From positions 51,747,020 to 51,811,019 of the forward strand of contig OY282607.1 in the NCBI GenBank assembly GCA_958298945.1: a stretch of DNA of 64,000 nucleotides, read 5' to 3'. This DNA is from Atherix ibis. Taxonomy: Eukaryota > Arthropoda > Insecta > Diptera > Athericidae. The position numbers were made by a program, and so were the translations under genes. This document shows, piece after piece, positions 59,576 to 64,000 of this stretch. Within the stretch, counting starts at the first letter, position 1. The number at the start of each line of letters is the position of its first letter. Under the pieces are notes generated by a model, which was given only the letters and a program-made list of their open reading frames with translations, did no database searches and had not been told where the DNA came from.

Positions 59576-61995
59576 TTGGTTTTGTTGCAAACAATTGGGT
59601 GAAGCTTCTCTGGATCTTATTATCCTGATCGGAGGAAGAGTGTCCTTTCAGAATAAATTTCTGTGGGCAAATTGTAGAAAATATTGCATATAATTTGTTG
59701 TTTTTGTCTTTGTAATTAGTTATTCACTATGAAAATGGCGTTTTTTTTTAAACAAAATAAAGGAAAACATAAAAAAGTATTAAAAACTCATTTAGTAAAC
59801 CACCTGCCCGGCATATAACAAACAAAATCCACAAGAAAAGGCTAAGAAAGAGCGCTCAAAGAATAAATAATAAATCGGCAACCAAAATATATGCAAAAAT
59901 CCAAACAAAAAACCCGACAAATCCGAAATTTGAACCATAAATGCAAGAAAATCAACTTTTTATACCAGGCGACCAGTTTTCTCAGAAAATAGAAGGCAAA
60001 AATAATTACACTGAGTCCACTTGTTCTTAAAATTGGTTTTTCTCTATGAAAATGATAGTTTTTTGGAGATTTTTATTTTGGTTTTGTTGCAAACAATTGG
60101 GTGAAGCTTCTCTGGATCTTATTATCCTGATCGGAGGAAGAGTGTCCTTTCAGAATAAATTTCTGTGGGCAAATTGTAGAAAATATTGCATATAATTTGT
60201 TGTTTTTGTCTTTGAAATTAGTTTTTCACTATGAAAATGGCGTTTTTTTTTTAAACAAAATAAAGGAAAACATTAAAAAGTATTAAAAACTCATTTAGTA
60301 AACCACCTGCCCGGCATATAACAAAAAAAATCCACAAGAAAAGGCTAAGAAAGAGCGCTCAAAGAATAAATAATAAATCGGCAACCAAAATATATGCAAA
60401 AATCCAAACAAAAAACCCGACAAATCCGAAATTTGAACCATAAATGCAAGAAAATCAACTTTTTACACCAGGCGACCAGTTTTCTCAGAAAATAGGAGGC
60501 AAAAATAATTACACTGAGTCCACTTGTTCTTAAAATTGGTTTTTCTCTATGAAAATGATAGTTTTTTGGAGATTTTTATTTTGGTTTTGTTGCAAACAAT
60601 TGGGTGAAGCTTCTCTGGATCTTATTATCCTGATCGGAGGAAGAGTGTCCTTTCAGAATAAATTTCTGTGGGCAAATTGTAGAAAATATTGCATATAATT
60701 TGTTGTTTTTGTCTTTGAAATTAGTTTTTCACTATGAAAATGGCGTTTTTTTTTAAACAAAATAAAGGAAAACATAAAAAAGTATTAAAAACTCATTTAG
60801 TAAACCACCTGCCCGGCATATAACAAACAAAATCCACAAGAAAAGGCTAAGAAAGAGCGCTCAAAGAATAAATAATAAATCGGCAACCAAAATATATGCA
60901 AAAATCCAAACAAAAAACCCGACAAATCCGAAATTTGAACCATAAATGCAAGAAAATCAACTTTTTACATCAGGCGACCAGTTTTCTCAGAAAATAGGAG
61001 GCAAAAATAATTACACTGAGTCCACTTGTTCTTAAAATTGGTTTTTCTCTATGAAAATGATAGTTTTTTGGAGATTTTTATTTTGGTTTTGTTGCAAACA
61101 ATTGGGTGAAGCTTCTCTGGATCTTATTATCCTGATCGGAGGAAGAGTGTCCTTTCAGAATAAATTTCTGTGGGCAAATTGTAGAAAATATTGCATATAA
61201 TTTGTTGTTTTTGTCTTTGAAATTAGTTTTTCACTATGAAAATGGCGTTTTTTTTTAAACAAAATAAAGGAAAACATAAAAAAGTATTAAAAACTCATTT
61301 AGTAAACCACCTGCCCGGCATATAACAAACAAAATCCACAAGAAAAGGCTAAGAAAGAGCGCTCAAAGAATAAATAATAAATCGGCAACCAAAATATATG
61401 CAAAAATCCAAACAAAAAACCCGACAAATCCGAAATTTGAACCATAAATGCAAGAAAATCAACTTTTTATACCAGGCGACCAGTTTTCTCAGAAAATAGG
61501 AGGCAAAAATAATTACATTGAGTCCACTTGTTCTTAAAATTGGTTTTTCTCTATGAAAATGATAGTTTTTTGGAGATTTTTATTTTGGTTTTGTTGCAAA
61601 CAATTGGGTGAAGCTTCTCTGGATCTTATTATCCTGATCGGAGGAAGAGTGTCCTTTCAGAATAAATTTCTGTGGGCAAATTGTAGAAAATATTGCATAT
61701 AATTTGTTGTTTTTGTCTTTGAAATTAGTTTTTCACTATGAAAATGGCGTTTTTTTTTTAAACAAAATAAAGGAAAACATAAAAAAGTATTAAAAACTCA
61801 TTTAGTAAACCACCTGCCCGGCATATAACAAAAAAAATCCACAAGAAAAGGCTAAGAAAGAGCGCTCAAAGAATAAATAATAAATCAGCAACCAAAATAT
61901 ATGCAAAAATCCAAACGAAAAACCCGACAAATCCGAAATTTTAACCATAAATGCAAGAAAATCAACTTTTTACACCAGGCGACCAGTTTTCTCAG
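57977..61995. repeat. Four-unit satellite block, two adjacent copies
   Basis: Units at landmarks 57977, 58479, 58981 and 59483 carry the series ATAGAAGGC, none, ACATCAGG, ACATTGAG. Units at 59985, 60488, 60990 and 61492 repeat the same series at an offset of 2,007-2,009 bp. The same series is also at 52453-53960, making three copies in all. Confidence 0.88.
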
Positions 61996-64000
61996 AAAAT
62001 AGGAGGCAAAAATAATTACACTGAGTCCACTTGTTCTTAAAATTTGTTTTTCTCTATGAAAATGATAGTTTTTTGGAGATTTTTATTTTGGTTTTGTTGC
62101 AAACAATTGGGTGAAGCTTCTCTGGATCTTATTATCCTGATCGGAGGAAGAGTGTCCTTTCAGAATAAATTTCTGTGGGCAAATTGTAGAAAATATTGCA
62201 TATAATTTGTTGTTTTTGTCTTTGAAATTAGTTTTTCACTATGAAAATGGCTTTTTTTTTTTAAACAAAATAAAGGAAAACATTAAAAAGTATTAAAAAC
62301 TCATTTAGTAAACAACCTGCCCGGCATATAACAAAAAAAATCCACAAGAAAAGGCTAAGAAAGAGCGCTCAAAGAATAAATAATAAATCGGCAACCAAAA
62401 TATATGCAAAAATCCAAACAAAAAACCCGACAAATCCGAAATTTGAACCATAAATGCAAGAAAATCAACTTTTTACACCAGGCGACCAGTTTTCTCAGAA
62501 AATAGGAGGCAAAAATAATTACACTGAGTCCACTTGTTCTTAAAATTGGTTTTTCTCTATGAAAATGATAGTTTTTTGGAGATTTTTATTTTGGTTTTGT
62601 TGCAAACAATTGGATGAAACTTCTCTGGATCTTATTATCCTGATCGGAGAAAGAGTGTCCTTTCAGAATAAATTTCTGTGGGCAAATTGTAGAAAATATT
62701 ACATATAATTTGTTGTTTTTGTCTTTGAAATTAATTTTTCACTATGAAAATGGCGTTTTTTTAAAAACAAAATAAAGGAAAACATAAAAAAGTATTAAAA
62801 ACTCATTTAGTTAACCACCTGCCCGGCATATAACAAAAAAAATCCACAAGAAAAGGCTAAGAAAGAGCGCTCAAAGAATAAATAATAAATCGGCAACCAA
62901 AATATATGCAAAAATCCAAACAAAAAACCCGACAAATCCAAAATTTGAACCATAAATGCAAGAAAATCAACTTTTACACCAGGCGACCAGTTTTCTCAGA
63001 AAATAGGAGGCAAAAATAATTACACTGAGTCCACTTGTTCTTAAAATTGGTTTTTCTCTATGGAAATGATAGTTTTTTGGAGATTTTTATTTTGGTTTTG
63101 TTGCAAACAATTGGGTGAAGCTTCTCTGGATCTTATTATCCTGATCGGAGGAAGAGTGTCCTTTCAGAATAAATTTCTGTGGGCAAATTGTAGAAAATAT
63201 TGCATATAATTTGTTGTTTTTGTCTTTGAAATTAGTTTTTCACTATGAAAATGGCGTTTTTTTTTTTTAAACAAAATAAAGGAAAACATAAAAAAGTATT
63301 AAAAACTCATTTAGTAAACCACCTGCCCGGCATATAACAAAAGAAATCCACAAGAAAAGGCTAAGAAAGAGCGCTCAAAGAATAAATAATAAATCGGCAA
63401 CCAAAATATATGCAAAAATCCAAACAAAAAACCCGACAAATCCAAAATTTGAACCATAAATGCAAGAAAATCAACTTTTTACACCAGGCGACCAGTTTTC
63501 TCAGAAAATAGGAGGCAAAAATAATTACACTGAGTCCACTTGTTCTTAAAATTGGTTTTTCTCTATGAAAATGATAGTTTTTTGGAGATTTTTATTTTGG
63601 TTTTGTTGCAAACAATTGGGTGAAACTTCTCTGGATCTTATTATCCTGATCGGAGAAAGAGTGTCCTTTCAGAATAAATTTCTGTGGGCAAATTGTAGAA
63701 AATATTACATATAATTTGTTGTTTTTGTCTTTGAAATTAATTTTTCACTATGAAAATGGCGTTTTTTTAAAAACAAAATAAAGGAAAACATAAAAAAGTA
63801 TTAAAAACTCATTTAGTAAACCACCTGCCCGGCATATAACAAAAAAAATCCACAAGAAAAGGCTAAGAAAGAGCGCTCAAAGAATAAATAATAAATCGGC
63901 AACCAAAATATATGCAAAAATCCAAACAAAAAACCCGACAAATCCAAAATTTGAACCATAAATGCAAGAAAATCAACTTTTTACACCAGGCGACCAGTTT

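Larger units (their letters stand above)
26945..64000. repeat. Satellite DNA array, continuing past the window
   Basis: More than 37 kb of head-to-tail tandem repeats, all in one orientation. A fixed landmark (the last G of CCAGTTTT(C/G)TCAG) falls at 27029, 27480, 27934, 28385 and 28837, then at 29340 and every 491-510 bp up to 63504. Two unit types exist: A (about 452 bp) at the left edge and B (about 502 bp) for the rest. The left boundary is near 26945, where AAGAAATTTGTCAAAAATTG aligns with the end of an A unit. The right boundary is outside the window. No other sequence interrupts the array. The recurring short open frames are by-products of the repeat. Confidence 0.98.
29096..64000. 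repeat. Satellite type B: about 69 units of about 502 bp
   Basis: Sixty-eight complete periods lie between landmarks at 29340 and 63504, a mean of 502.4 bp. The first units (to about 32300) are more variable, with periods of 491-503 and GTCAG, ATCAG or CACAG at the landmark; later ones are almost all 500-505. Half 1 (about 185 bp) aligns without gaps to type A half 1. The second part (about 318 bp) begins and ends like type A half 2 but has an unrelated middle, including AAATAAAGGAAAACATAAAA, CACCTGCCCGGCATATAAC and AAAGAGCGCTCAAAG. Most units carry one HindIII site (AAGCTT) and one AGCGCT. Length variation comes mainly from the T run after ATGGCG (7-11 T). Confidence 0.97.

Noticed and set aside
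27078..64000. A short frame in satellite half 1 kept open in both A (60 codons) and B (49 codons, e.g. 35909-36058), with shared GEAS and FLWAN.RKYCI.
   Set aside because: A and B align without gaps here, so shared frame is expected. Comparing one A and one B copy codon by codon, I counted about 15, 15 and 9 changes at codon positions 1, 2 and 3, the opposite of protein constraint. Units with TTTTTTT instead of TTTTTT (for example near 31395, 33905 and 40450) lose the frame.
29096..64000. Regular repeats considered as a CRISPR-like or gene-family array.
   Set aside because: The entire 502-bp unit repeats without unique spacers, the genome is eukaryotic, and there is no conserved coding frame; this is satellite DNA.

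Overview
This is a eukaryotic, AT-rich nuclear window, very probably from a higher (brachyceran) fly. The clearest evidence is four exons on the + strand (7444-15273) that encode the C-terminal half of a 14-3-3 zeta protein. Their sequence and exon layout, with two mutually exclusive versions of one exon, match the Drosophila gene 14-3-3zeta (leonardo, leo). Exons for the N-terminal half are not in the window and should lie to the left. There is no sign of a prokaryotic or organellar genome: intron boundaries are GT..AG, mariner relics are common, and satellite DNA is abundant.

Layout. (1) 1-7443: probably intron of, or sequence 5' to, the visible leo exons. It carries decayed transposons: a frameshifted irritans-type mariner (1-893), a non-LTR reverse-transcriptase remnant (1125-1730), a second degenerate mariner (3631-4440) and a second non-LTR remnant (5400-5800). 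(2) 7444-15273: leo exons at 7444-7567, 10820-10983 (version a), 11733-11896 (version b) and 15118-15273 (stop at 15271-15273). The first intron holds a mellifera-type mariner relic (8257-9339) and a 675-bp internally deleted mauritiana/Mos1-type mariner with both inverted ends (9924-10598). (3) 15274-26944: extremely AT-rich leo 3' UTR plus downstream DNA with microsatellites. It is interrupted by one CpG-dense island (20655-21110) that has a TATA/initiator-like arrangement. (4) 26945-64000: a satellite array of at least 37 kb running off the right edge. It starts with about five 452-bp type A units made of two related halves. From about 29095 it changes to 502-bp type B units. Sixty-eight complete B periods were counted from a fixed landmark, and higher-order duplications of 3, 4 and 11 units are visible.

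How the parts relate. The only gene I can support is leo. Its two alternative exons are each 164 nt, so exactly one must be included to keep frame: skipping both, or including both, gives a stop early in the last exon. All four mariner relics and one of the two non-LTR relics lie antisense to leo. The satellite is non-coding as far as I can judge. Its most unusual property is that type B looks like type A with the middle of its second half replaced by unrelated sequence. No previously undescribed protein system is visible; the most notable structures are the satellite history and the frame-locked exon pair.
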